A stretch of 25,323 nucleotides of DNA, taken from positions 1 to 25,323 of the forward strand of contig JBKOUJ010000078.1 in NCBI GenBank assembly GCA_046723355.1. The letters are read 5' to 3'. This document shows positions 1 to 6,666 of this stretch, in pieces. Under the pieces are notes generated by a model. That model was given only the letters and a program-made list of their open reading frames with translations, made no database searches and was not told where the DNA came from. Position numbers and translations under genes: made by a program. The DNA is from 13-2-20CM-68-14 sp046723355 (GTDB lineage: Bacteria > Actinomycetota > Thermoleophilia > Gaiellales > Gaiellaceae). Numbering within the stretch: position 1 is the first letter of the stretch; the number at the start of each line of letters is the position of its first letter.

Positions 1-134
1 GTCGGCGCGGCGGCCTCTGCGGCGTCGTCGGCGTCCTGCTCTTCGACGTCTGTGGCTGTGGCATCCGCAACGAGCTCCAGCTTCGGCTCGGCGACGGGTT
101 TGGGGAGATGGTCGGGAAGCGGCCGCTGCTCCAT
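1..134 (-). CDS. Partial 5' end of an unrecognised acidic protein
   Basis: An open frame starts at an ATG (134-132) and runs off the left edge. The visible 44 residues begin MEQRPLPDHLPKPV and become rich in Ala, Asp and Glu, so they look like a flexible acidic N-terminal segment. I see no domain. No other ATG, GTG or TTG lies in this frame before the upstream stop at 249-251, which supports the start. There is no clear ribosome binding site. A perfect TTGACA (181-176, minus) lies upstream, but I could not find a convincing -10 at the right distance. Codon use is GC-rich at third positions, as in the neighbours. The product cannot be named because most of the gene lies outside the window. Confidence 0.4.
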   Translation of the reverse strand, partial: MEQRPLPDHLPKPVAEPKLELVADATATDVEEQDADDAAEAAAP

Positions 135-334
135 CGTGCCGGGGATATCGGCCTGCGAAGCAACCGCCTTGAAAGTGTCAACCCCCCGACCGAGGGAGCG
201 AGGTTTGGCATTTGTAACCGACGCGCAAAGTTGTGCTAACCACCACGCTCAACCCGCGTCGCAGAAGAAGGAAACCGTCCATCCGAACTAGGAAAATCAT
301 CCCTCCGTACAGCGCCACCATCCAGCCGGGGTCC

Positions 335-340
335 TACACT
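335..340 (+). promoter_or_regulatory. Candidate -10 box of a leaderless promoter for the amidotransferase gene
   Basis: TACACT fits the TANNNT -10 pattern and ends 7 nt before the ATG at 348. There is no Shine-Dalgarno sequence in between, so transcription would start at or beside the start codon. No good -35 box is visible. Confidence 0.35.
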
Positions 341-347
341 CACTGAC

Positions 348-1142
348 ATGTGCGGCATCGCAGGATTCAGCCTCGCGGAAGCGAGCACGCTCGACCGGAC
401 GCTCGTGGCGCAGGCTCTCCTGGCAGGAATCGCCGAGCGCGGCGCTGACGCGGTGGGATACGCGCACCGAAGTCCCGGCGAGGCGGTCTCCGTGCACAAG
501 CAGCGCTCTGGCGCGAGCGCACTGATCGAGGACGTGACCGTCCCGCGGAGCGCGACCGAGGTTCTCGTCCACGTCCGCGACTACACGAAGGGCCACCCGA
601 CGATCGAGGCCAACAACCACCCCATTCGCCACGGCGCCGTCGTCGGCATCCACAACGGGATCATCCACAACGACGACGAGCTGCTCGCCGACCACGACTG
701 CGCCCGGAGCGAGCCGGGGATGACGGTCGATTCCGAGGCGATTTTCGCGGTAGCCGCACACTCGCAGGGGGCGGCCGAGGCCCTCGAGGCCCTACGCGGC
801 TCGATGGCGACGGCGTGGATCGACGAGCGTCGCGAGCAGGCCCTGTCGGTAGCGCGGGGCGTCGGCCGCCCGGTCTGGGTCGGCGCCGGCGAGGACGGCG
901 TGTTCTTCGCATCGACGAAGCTGGCGCTCGAAGTGCTCGAGCGCTACCTCGGCCTCGAGCTGACGAAGGGCGAGCTCGAGGAGGGAACACTGGTCGAGCT
1001 CTCGCGCGGCCGCGAGGTGAGCCGGCAGCGATTCAACCCGAATCGGGAGTTCGTGGACGACCCGCTGCCCCCGGTCCGCGCTCCGAAGGAGGCGGCGCGG
1101 TGCCTCCAACGGCTCGCCACCCTCGTCGCCGCAGCTAGCTGA
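348..1142 (+). CDS. Stand-alone class II glutamine amidotransferase (Ntn-hydrolase) domain protein
   Basis: The 264-residue protein begins MCGIAGF, so removal of Met exposes the nucleophilic Cys2 that hydrolyses glutamine to glutamate and ammonia in this family. The other expected residues of a GlmS/PurF-type glutaminase domain are visible: R77 in HVRDYTKG, H91 in NNHPIRHG, N103-G104 in IHNGIIHN and D128 in VDSEAIF. The fold would fill most of the protein (1 to about 220). There is no attached sugar-isomerase, PRPP-transferase or synthetase domain, so the ammonia acceptor is unknown. It may work with a partner encoded elsewhere or act as a plain glutaminase. It is a single gene that converges on the next one, overlapping it by 8 bp at the stops. 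The domain call is firm; the biological role is not. Confidence 0.85.
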   Translation: MCGIAGFSLAEASTLDRTLVAQALLAGIAERGADAVGYAHRSPGEAVSVHKQRSGASALIEDVTVPRSATEVLVHVRDYTKGHPTIEANNHPIRHGAVVGIHNGIIHNDDELLADHDCARSEPGMTVDSEAIFAVAAHSQGAAEALEALRGSMATAWIDERREQALSVARGVGRPVWVGAGEDGVFFASTKLALEVLERYLGLELTKGELEEGTLVELSRGREVSRQRFNPNREFVDDPLPPVRAPKEAARCLQRLATLVAAAS

Positions 1143-1818
1143 CCGTCCCGTCGGGCGATACCTCGACGCCCGCTTCGAGCAGCCGCTCGCGGACGAGGAA
1201 CTGGAACGTCGACCAGGCGCCGCGCCTGGCGTCGAACATACGGTAGATCTGCCACTCCGTCAGGAGCGAGTCGTCCGCCTTGCGGGCGGCCGTCCAGTCC
1301 GCGAACTTCGGCAGCCTGCCCAGCTGCCTCGAGAGACCGACCGCCTGCTCGAGCGCGCGCTCCAAGCGCTCCTCCCCCACCGGCACGTCGAAGCCGGCCT
1401 CGCGCAGCGCGTTCGTGAGCGAGCCAAAAGTGTGCCAGTAGAGCGACTTCGAAGGCAGCCTGCCCCGTCGCTCGTCGATGTCGCGCGCGGTCGGTACCCG
1501 GCCCAGTTCCTCCCCGAGCTCCTGCAAGAGGGCGAGCAGCTCCTCGCGCGTCGCGAAGCGCCGCGGCACGAGGCCGGCCTGCCTCTTGGCGCGGTTCCAG
1601 CTGCCGAAGTGCTCGATCACCGTCTGCGGATGAACGGTGGTCCGCTTGTCCGCGGCGAACTCCCGCATCGTCGGCGAGCGGCCGAGCCGTTGTGCGCAGT
1701 CCTTGAGCTCGGCGAGGATCTGCTCGTCGGAGTAGCGCTTGCGGATCCCGGCCTGGAACTCGGCCAGGGCCTGACGATCGATGTTGGCGACCGCCCGGTA
1801 GACGGGCTTGCGCGGCAT
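1135..1818 (-). CDS. Protein of three homing-endonuclease-associated repeats, no nuclease domain
   Basis: The 227-residue protein is built of three related modules at about 30-85, 90-145 and 150-220. Each has a helix, an LGR.P motif (45-49, 105-109, 166-170) and, about 20-25 residues later, an aromatic-rich motif (FGSW 71-74, FGSL 131-134, a diverged form near 194-205) followed by an alanine/arginine helix and AG. This matches the homing-endonuclease-associated repeat (HNH_repeat family), thought to be a small DNA-binding unit found beside HNH or LAGLIDADG nucleases. No HNH, LAGLIDADG or GIY-YIG motif is present, so the protein is more likely a DNA-binding regulator than a nuclease. The third module is the most diverged. 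The ATG at 1818 sits just downstream of a good promoter with a symmetrical site, which would fit self-regulation (inference). Confidence 0.75.
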   Translation of the reverse strand: MPRKPVYRAVANIDRQALAEFQAGIRKRYSDEQILAELKDCAQRLGRSPTMREFAADKRTTVHPQTVIEHFGSWNRAKRQAGLVPRRFATREELLALLQELGEELGRVPTARDIDERRGRLPSKSLYWHTFGSLTNALREAGFDVPVGEERLERALEQAVGLSRQLGRLPKFADWTAARKADDSLLTEWQIYRMFDARRGAWSTFQFLVRERLLEAGVEVSPDGTVS

Positions 1819-1829
1819 TGCTGCAATTC

Positions 1830-1857
1830 AGAATAGAGCATTTGCGCGACTTCGCAA
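1830..1857 (-). promoter_or_regulatory. Promoter with overlapping inverted repeat, upstream of the HNH-repeat gene
   Basis: On the minus strand TTGCGA (1857-1852) and TATTCT (1835-1830) are separated by 16 nt and precede the ATG at 1818 by 11 nt, giving a leader of only a few nucleotides. The -35 and spacer lie in an inverted repeat, TTGCG-6 nt-CGCAA (1842-1857), which could be an operator. The box match is good; regulation is inferred. Confidence 0.45.
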
Positions 1858-1908
1858 GTACGCGCATATGTCTCTGAACTTTGCCAGCGAGAGGCGGTTA
1901 CACCGCGA

Positions 1909-4662
1909 TTACAGCGCGACGGCTTGGCGTTCTTCGCGCTCGACCGCTCCCTCCTCCACCGGGAGGATCCGCCCGAGAGCCGCCACGCAGCGCGGGCAGA
2001 ACTGAGTCCCGGCCGCCCGTCGTAGCTCCTGGAGGGCCTCGGCCGCCGGCCGCGCAGCGCGGTAGATGCGGGTCGTGAGCATCGAGTCGAGCGCGTCCGC
2101 GACGTGGATGATGCGTGCGCCGAGTGGGATCTCCTCGCCCTTGAGACGGTCGGGATACCCGGTGCCGTCGTAGCGCTCGTGGTGGTGCCGGATCGCCGGG
2201 ACCGCGTCGTTCAGGAAGCCGAGGCGATCGATGATGCGCGCCCCCTCCTCCGCGTGCTTCTGCATCAGCGACCATTCGCCCTCGTTGAGCCCGGACGGCT
2301 TCAGCAGGATCGCGTCCGGAATCGCGAGCTTGCCGATGTCGTGGAAGAGCGCGGCGTGACCGAGGAGGTCGAGCTCTGCCTGCGAGAGGCCGAGCTCGCG
2401 GCCGATCGCCAGCGCGAGCTGCTGGACGCGGCGCGAATGGCCCGCGGTGTAGGCGTCCCGCGCGTCAACCGTGGCCGACAGCGACTCCATGGCTGCCGTC
2501 GAGCGCTCCTTGAGCAGGCGGTTCGCCTGCTCGAGCGAGACGTTCTGGGTCTGGATCGTTTCCGCGGCCTGGCGCAGCTTCTGCGCGCTCTTCTGGGTGT
2601 GTCGCAGATAGGCCTCCTGCGTCTTGCGCATCAGGAAGAGCGGCACTGCGAAGACCGCAAACGCCCAGAGGTGCGCGGACTGGTAGCCGAGGTAGATGAC
2701 GCCGGCGATGAAGCCGTAGACGAGGTAATGCGGAACGAGCCACGCGAAGCGCTCCTGGAAGGCTCGCCACCATCGTTCGTGGCCCTCCACCGCCGTCGCG
2801 AGGCTGACGAGGCCCATGTTGACCGCGAAGTAGGCGAGCCCCGCGCAGATCCCCGCCACGACGGTGAGGATGCGGCCCATGTCGCCGTGGATGTCGAGCG
2901 AGTGCAGCGAGAACGCACCCACGGCTGCAAGCGAGGCGAGCGAGAGCGCGCCGACGTTGAAGAGGACGTGGTGCAGCGACTGGCGCCTCGCGCTCCACTC
3001 GACCGCCGCAGTCGTGATCGCCAGCGCGAGCGCCGCGCGGGGGCCGAACAGCGCCGCGCCGGCAAGCGCTCCAACAGCGGCGACGGAGATCGAGCCGAGG
3101 TCGAGCTCGAGCGCGAGCGCTTGGCCCGCGCCGACAAGGGCGACGATGGCAATCATTCCGGTGATGTCGTGGCTCGTGCCGAGGACGAGGGAGGCCACGC
3201 CCGCCGCGGTGCCGACGAGGCCCACGAGCCCGACAACGGCGGCAAGCCGCTTGGAGAGGGAGAAGAACGTCGGGCCGTGGACGGCGTGTGGGCGCGGATG
3301 GCGGCGCTCTTCCGCATGGTGGTTATCGACCTGGCTCGGCAGGGGCGCCTGGTACTCCCCCTCGTCCGGCACCGCGACGAGCGGCGTCGTGCGAGCCTCC
3401 GGCACGACGAGGGGCTCCGAGCTCGCGTCGAGGACGCGGTTGCGTCCCTGCAGCTTCGCGCGGTAGACGGCGAGGTCGGCCTGGTGGATCAGCTCGTTCG
3501 CGTCTGCGCCGTCGCGCGGGAAGCCGGCGACACCGATCGACACCGTGGCGCTGATCGGCTCGCTGGACGTCTCGACGTCGATCCGCGTTGCTGCGACCTC
3601 GCGCCGGATCCGCTCCGCGATCTCGAAGGCCTGTTCGGGCGGAGTTTCAGGCAGCAGGATCGCGAACTCCTCGCCGCCGAATCGCGCCGGCACGTCGTAG
3701 TGGCGGAGGTGCGTCCGGAACGTCTCGGCGATCGACTTCAAGACCGCGTCGCCGGCGAGGTGTCCGTAGTTGTTGTTGATGTCCCGAAGGAGGTCGAGAT
3801 CGGCCATCACCAGCGTCAGCGGCCTCTCGAACCGTTGCGAGCGCGCGAGCTCCTCGGCGAGCGCCGCGGCAAAGTAGCGCGCGTTGAAGAGGCCGGTCTT
3901 GGGGTCGACGCGGGCCTCCTCCTGCAGCTGCGGCACGCTGAGCGAGCGGTGGATAAGCAGCAGCGGCGCGACCGCGATGGGCAGCAGCCACGGATTCAGG
4001 ACCCAGAAGACGCCGACGCCGACCCCCAGCGCCGCCAGCACGAGGTCGGTCGAGAGGCTCTCGAACGAGAAGATGCCGAGCTCGCGGAACGAGTGGCTGT
4101 AGAAGAAATGCAACATCGGCGCGAGCAGTAAGTGATTGATCGCCACGAAGACCGCGGCCGCCGCGATCCCGGCGAGCGCCACCCTGAGGTCCCCGTTGGG
4201 GATCAGGTGGTCGGCGCCGAGAATGGCGTGAAAGCTCGCCCAGGTCGCGAGCAGCGAAAGCGTCCAGCTGCAGATGTTGAAGGTCTGGCTGTACCAGGCG
4301 TTTCGGTTCTTGAGCCACTCCGGGATGTGCTGGATCAGGCCGAGCAGGGCCACGAGCTCCGGCGGCAGGAGCATGACCGCCGGGATCAGGAAGACGACTG
4401 TCGTGTGGTACGCCTGGTTACGGGGCGTCCGCACAACGAAAAGCTGAGCAACCGCCGCCGTCGAGCCCAGGACGAGGAACGTCGCCCAGCCGGGCGTGTC
4501 GGCCCGCAGCTGCGTGACGAGCGGAATCGACGCCGCCGCGGCGACGACCGCGATGACGAAGAAGTAGAGCGACGCCTTGAACGGCGGCTTCCCGTCCCGC
4601 TCATGCTCCTCGAACGGGCCCGGAACCTCCGGCAGAGCAATGCTGCCGGGTATAGCGCTCAT
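1909..4662 (-). CDS. Membrane GGDEF + HD-GYP cyclic-di-GMP synthase/phosphodiesterase
   Basis: The 917-residue protein has a first membrane region (about 30-235, six or so segments) and a GGDEF domain (about 250-410) with the active-site motif GGEEF at 329-333 and an RxxD inhibitory site (R320-D323). A linker and second membrane region follow (about 470-678), then a coiled-coil-like stretch (685-730) and an HD-GYP domain (732-900). The HD-GYP part keeps H742, H774-D775, K778, H803, H827/H828, the GYP motif (835-837) and D856, so both synthesis and hydrolysis of c-di-GMP look possible. The usual FDP near the end of HD-GYP reads FCP here (C889). A sensor region on each side of the GGDEF domain is uncommon. 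GAGGT lies 9 nt upstream of the ATG. The gene stands alone, and its start lies in an 89-bp tandem duplication. Confidence 0.93.
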   Translation of the reverse strand: MSAIPGSIALPEVPGPFEEHERDGKPPFKASLYFFVIAVVAAAASIPLVTQLRADTPGWATFLVLGSTAAVAQLFVVRTPRNQAYHTTVVFLIPAVMLLPPELVALLGLIQHIPEWLKNRNAWYSQTFNICSWTLSLLATWASFHAILGADHLIPNGDLRVALAGIAAAAVFVAINHLLLAPMLHFFYSHSFRELGIFSFESLSTDLVLAALGVGVGVFWVLNPWLLPIAVAPLLLIHRSLSVPQLQEEARVDPKTGLFNARYFAAALAEELARSQRFERPLTLVMADLDLLRDINNNYGHLAGDAVLKSIAETFRTHLRHYDVPARFGGEEFAILLPETPPEQAFEIAERIRREVAATRIDVETSSEPISATVSIGVAGFPRDGADANELIHQADLAVYRAKLQGRNRVLDASSEPLVVPEARTTPLVAVPDEGEYQAPLPSQVDNHHAEERRHPRPHAVHGPTFFSLSKRLAAVVGLVGLVGTAAGVASLVLGTSHDITGMIAIVALVGAGQALALELDLGSISVAAVGALAGAALFGPRAALALAITTAAVEWSARRQSLHHVLFNVGALSLASLAAVGAFSLHSLDIHGDMGRILTVVAGICAGLAYFAVNMGLVSLATAVEGHERWWRAFQERFAWLVPHYLVYGFIAGVIYLGYQSAHLWAFAVFAVPLFLMRKTQEAYLRHTQKSAQKLRQAAETIQTQNVSLEQANRLLKERSTAAMESLSATVDARDAYTAGHSRRVQQLALAIGRELGLSQAELDLLGHAALFHDIGKLAIPDAILLKPSGLNEGEWSLMQKHAEEGARIIDRLGFLNDAVPAIRHHHERYDGTGYPDRLKGEEIPLGARIIHVADALDSMLTTRIYRAARPAAEALQELRRAAGTQFCPRCVAALGRILPVEEGAVEREERQAVAL

Positions 4663-4839
4663 CGTTGGGCAACCTCGTGAGCGGTTCGTTGAGCAGCCGG
4701 ATGAATCCGGAGGTGAGGTCTCCAGCCAAACCGGACGCGTAGCGTGCTCATCGTTGGGCGACCTCGTGAGCGGTTCGTTGGACTACCGGATGAATCCGGA
4801 GGTGAGCTCTCCAGCCAAACCGGACGCGTAGCGTGCTCA
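4657..4839. repeat. 89-bp direct tandem duplication covering a translation start
   Basis: Copy 1 is 4657-4745 and copy 2 is 4746-4834; the first five bases of a third unit follow (4835-4839). I count 6 mismatches over 89 bases, 4 of them clustered at the middle of the unit. Each copy carries, on the minus strand, GAGGT followed 9 nt later by an ATG; the ATG of copy 1 is the start of the GGDEF/HD-GYP gene. Each copy also has the near-palindrome CCGGATGAATCCGG (4697-4710 and 4786-4799). Confidence 0.9.
4659..4751 (-). CDS. Possible 30-codon leader ORF coupled to the GGDEF/HD-GYP gene
   Basis: The duplicated start codon in copy 2 (ATG 4751-4749) opens a frame of 30 codons, MSTLRVRFGW..., rich in Arg and His. 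It ends in a TGA that overlaps the start of the GGDEF/HD-GYP gene as ATGA. The same 30-codon frame exists one unit upstream from a TTG at 4840, ending at 4748 and again overlapping by 4 nt. The period of 89 (3x31 minus 4) is what creates these overlaps. Translation is unproven; the frame may be a by-product of the duplication. Confidence 0.3.
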   Translation of the reverse strand: MSTLRVRFGWRPHLRIHPAAQRTAHEVAQR

Positions 4840-5142
4840 AGCAGTTGTCTCCCGCGTCAGCAGCGGGGTCATCGCAAGCGCTGACCCCGGCCCGGCCGGG
4901 ATGAACGGCCGGGCGAGCATGTAACGCCAGCCGGCGGTTGTGTGGCCGCAAGCGCCCTTCGCCGCCTGCGGTTCAGGTACCGCCTTGTCCTGGGAGGTTC
5001 CTACACGGGAGTTCCGCTGAGTCCGCACCTTTTGCCGTCTCCTTTCCGCCCGTAGGCGGCGCCGCGGTTTCAGAAGCCGGCGTGCCATGCACGACTACGC
5101 CGCAAAAATCAATCTCTATTTGGCAAGCTACGGCGGTTCCGG

Positions 5143-5163
5143 GGGGGCAACATCCCCCTTTTT
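5143..5163 (+). terminator. Terminator-like hairpin followed by five T
   Basis: GGGGG (5143-5147), a 6-nt loop and CCCCC (5154-5158), then TTTTT (5159-5163). The shape is that of a small intrinsic terminator on the plus strand, but it sits about 60 bp upstream of murT with no plus-strand gene before it. It may be part of a leader structure instead. Confidence 0.35.
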
Positions 5164-5169
5164 CGGGAC

Positions 5170-5200
5170 ACGGCCAATATCCCCCGAAAGGGGTAGCCGT
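5170..5200. other. Two-part hairpin just upstream of murT
   Basis: An outer stem ACGGC/GCCGT (5170-5174 with 5196-5200) encloses an asymmetric internal loop and an inner stem CCCC/GGGG (5182-5185 with 5190-5193) with a short loop. The AAyATCCCCC string in it repeats one from the preceding element (5149-5158), so the two may be diverged copies. If murT is leaderless, this structure acts as DNA or on the opposite transcript. Confidence 0.35.
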
Positions 5201-5212
5201 CCTGCCAGCCGG

Positions 5213-5218
5213 TAGCGT
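5213..5218 (+). promoter_or_regulatory. Candidate -10 box for a leaderless murT message
   Basis: TAGCGT fits TANNNT and ends 6 nt before the GTG start at 5225. There is no Shine-Dalgarno sequence. The box lies in the loop of GCCGG/CCGGC (5208-5212 with 5219-5223). No -35 box stands out. Confidence 0.3.
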
Positions 5219-5224
5219 CCGGCC

Positions 5225-6601
5225 GTGCGCGCAGTTCCGTTGCAGCTCGAGATCGTTCTTGCCCGCGCGACGGGCACGCTCTCCCGCGTCGCGGGCGTCG
5301 GAGGCGGGACGACCGTGCCAGGGAAGCTGCTCTGGAAGCTCGACCCCGGGGCGGTCGACGAGCTCGCCGGCCGCCTCCCTCTCGGCTCGGCGCTGGTCTC
5401 GGCGACGAACGGCAAGACCACGACCGCCGCGATGGCCGCCGAGATCCTGCGGGGCAAGCTCAGGCTGGCGCACAACCGCTCCGGCGCGAACCTCGTCTCC
5501 GGGGTCGCCTCGAGCCTGTTGTCGGCTAGGGATGCGGAACTGGGGCTGTTCGAGGTCGACGAGGCGGCCCTGCCGGAGGTCGCAAGGCGGCTACGACCTC
5601 GCGCCCTGTGCCTCGGAAACCTCTTCCGGGACCAGCTCGACCGCTACGGCGAGCTCGAGCTCGTCGCCGGGCGCTGGCGGGCCGCGGTGGACGAGCTTCC
5701 GTCCGACTCACGACTCGTCGTCAACGGCGACGACCCGCAGGTCGGCGATCTCGGACGCGACCGCGATCCGGCCACGAGGACCGTCTTCGGCGTCGACGAC
5801 CCGCGCCATGCCCACACGGCGCTCCAGCACGCTGCCGATTCCAAGTGGTGCATCCGCTGCGGAACCCCATACGAGTACGCAGCCGCCTACATGGGCCACC
5901 TCGGCGACTACCGGTGCCCAAATTGCGGTCACACTCGCCCACCGCTCGACGTGATCGCGCGAGAGATCGAGCTCGACGGCATCGAGCGCGTGTCGTTCGA
6001 GCTGGTTACGCCGGAGGGCTCCAAGCGGGTGCGCCTCGGAGTCCCCGGCCTCTACAACGTCTACAACGCGCTCGGAGCCGCCTCGTTGTCGCGTGGCCTC
6101 GGTGCAACCGTCGACGAGGTCCACGCCGGACTGGAGCGGTTCCACGCGGCGTTCGGGCGGTTCGAACGGATCGACGTCGACGGAAAGTCCCTGCTGGTGC
6201 TGCTGATCAAGAACCCGGCCGGTGCAAATGAGGCGATCCGAACCCTGCTCGCGGGAGAGCCGCCGAAGCTCCTACTCGTCGCCCTCAACGACGCGACCGC
6301 CGACGGCAAGGACGTCTCATGGATCTGGGACGTCGATTTCGAGCCCCTCCTTCCCACGCTCGAACGGCTCGTTGCGACAGGCGATCGCGCTGCCGAGCTG
6401 GCGCTGAGGTTCAAGTACGGCGGCCTGGACGAGGCCGCGATCGAGGTCGTCCCAGAGCTCGAAGCCGCGCTCGATCGTGGGCTAGAACTGACACCGCCTG
6501 ACGGGCAGCTCGTCGCGCTGCCGACCTATACGGCGATGCTGGCGCTCCGCGAGGTCGTCGCGCGGCGCGGCCACGTGCGCCCCTACTGGCAGCCCGCCTG
6601 A
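5225..6601 (+). CDS. murT: MurT, Mur-ligase-like subunit of lipid II isoglutaminyl synthase
   Basis: MurT activates the alpha-carboxylate of D-Glu in the lipid II stem peptide with ATP, and GatD supplies ammonia, giving D-isoglutamine. The 458-residue protein has the Mur-ligase P-loop ATNGKTTT (60-67) and a central domain with a four-cysteine zinc ribbon (C209, C212, C231, C234). It also has the NxxGxYNxYNALGA-type segment (273-285) and a C-terminal domain with LND....DGKDVSWIWD (354-369). The last block is characteristic of MurT; the C-terminal domain is where the family contributes an Asp to the GatD active site. The start is GTG with no SD, placed after a candidate -10. Normally gatD follows directly; here it lies about 2 kb further on, past an opposing protease gene. 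Length is normal for the family. Confidence 0.92.
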   Translation: MRAVPLQLEIVLARATGTLSRVAGVGGGTTVPGKLLWKLDPGAVDELAGRLPLGSALVSATNGKTTTAAMAAEILRGKLRLAHNRSGANLVSGVASSLLSARDAELGLFEVDEAALPEVARRLRPRALCLGNLFRDQLDRYGELELVAGRWRAAVDELPSDSRLVVNGDDPQVGDLGRDRDPATRTVFGVDDPRHAHTALQHAADSKWCIRCGTPYEYAAAYMGHLGDYRCPNCGHTRPPLDVIAREIELDGIERVSFELVTPEGSKRVRLGVPGLYNVYNALGAASLSRGLGATVDEVHAGLERFHAAFGRFERIDVDGKSLLVLLIKNPAGANEAIRTLLAGEPPKLLLVALNDATADGKDVSWIWDVDFEPLLPTLERLVATGDRAAELALRFKYGGLDEAAIEVVPELEAALDRGLELTPPDGQLVALPTYTAMLALREVVARRGHVRPYWQPA

Positions 6602-6615
6602 CGCGGCAAAGAGGA

Positions 6616-6641
6616 GAGCCCGGGGCTGACGCCCCGGGCTC
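6616..6641. terminator. Strong 11-bp hairpin between convergent murT and protease genes
   Basis: GAGCCCGGGGC (6616-6626), loop TGAC, and GCCCCGGGCTC (6631-6641) form a perfect stem. It lies 14 bp after the murT stop and 25 bp past the protease stop, so it can serve both strands. There is no T-tract, as is common for hairpin terminators in GC-rich actinobacteria. Confidence 0.7.
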
Positions 6642-6666
6642 GGTGGCAATGCGAGGAGTGCTTCGG

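Larger units (their letters stand above)
4840..5224. other. Gene-poor intergenic stretch with several GC-rich hairpins
   Basis: No convincing gene is visible between the tandem repeat and murT. Strong inverted repeats are: CGGGGTCA/TGACCCCG (4864-4871 with 4882-4889), CCCGGCC/GGCCGGG (4891-4897 with 4907-4913), GCGGT/ACCGC (4968-4972 with 4979-4983), then the two elements listed separately at 5143-5163 and 5170-5200. A basic 83-codon frame (4837-5088, minus) and a 67-codon frame (4748-4951, minus) exist, but they resemble no family I know. A relatively A/T-rich patch lies near 5104-5131. The block could be the leader of the GGDEF/HD-GYP message, an untranslated RNA, or the upstream region of murT. 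I compared it by eye with RNase P, SRP RNA, tmRNA and the c-di-GMP and c-di-AMP riboswitches and found no match. Confidence 0.5.

Noticed and set aside
2104..4131. Long plus-strand open frame (675 codons) opposite the GGDEF/HD-GYP gene
   Set aside because: Its product is a charged Arg/Glu-rich string with no domain, and it lies entirely within a clear gene on the other strand.
4748..4951. 67-codon minus-strand frame ending at the duplicated start
   Set aside because: Only its last 30 codons lie in the repeated unit; the earlier part crosses two GC-rich hairpins and shows no coding signal. The repeat-derived mini-ORF is discussed instead.
4837..5088. 83-codon minus-strand frame beginning with an Arg-rich stretch
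   Set aside because: No ribosome binding site, no family match, and it runs through strong hairpins; treated as non-coding, though a short basic peptide cannot be excluded.
4840..5224. Possible c-di-GMP or c-di-AMP riboswitch
   Set aside because: Attractive because a c-di-GMP enzyme follows on the minus strand, but the conserved core strings of the c-di-GMP-I and ydaO-type classes are not visible on either strand.
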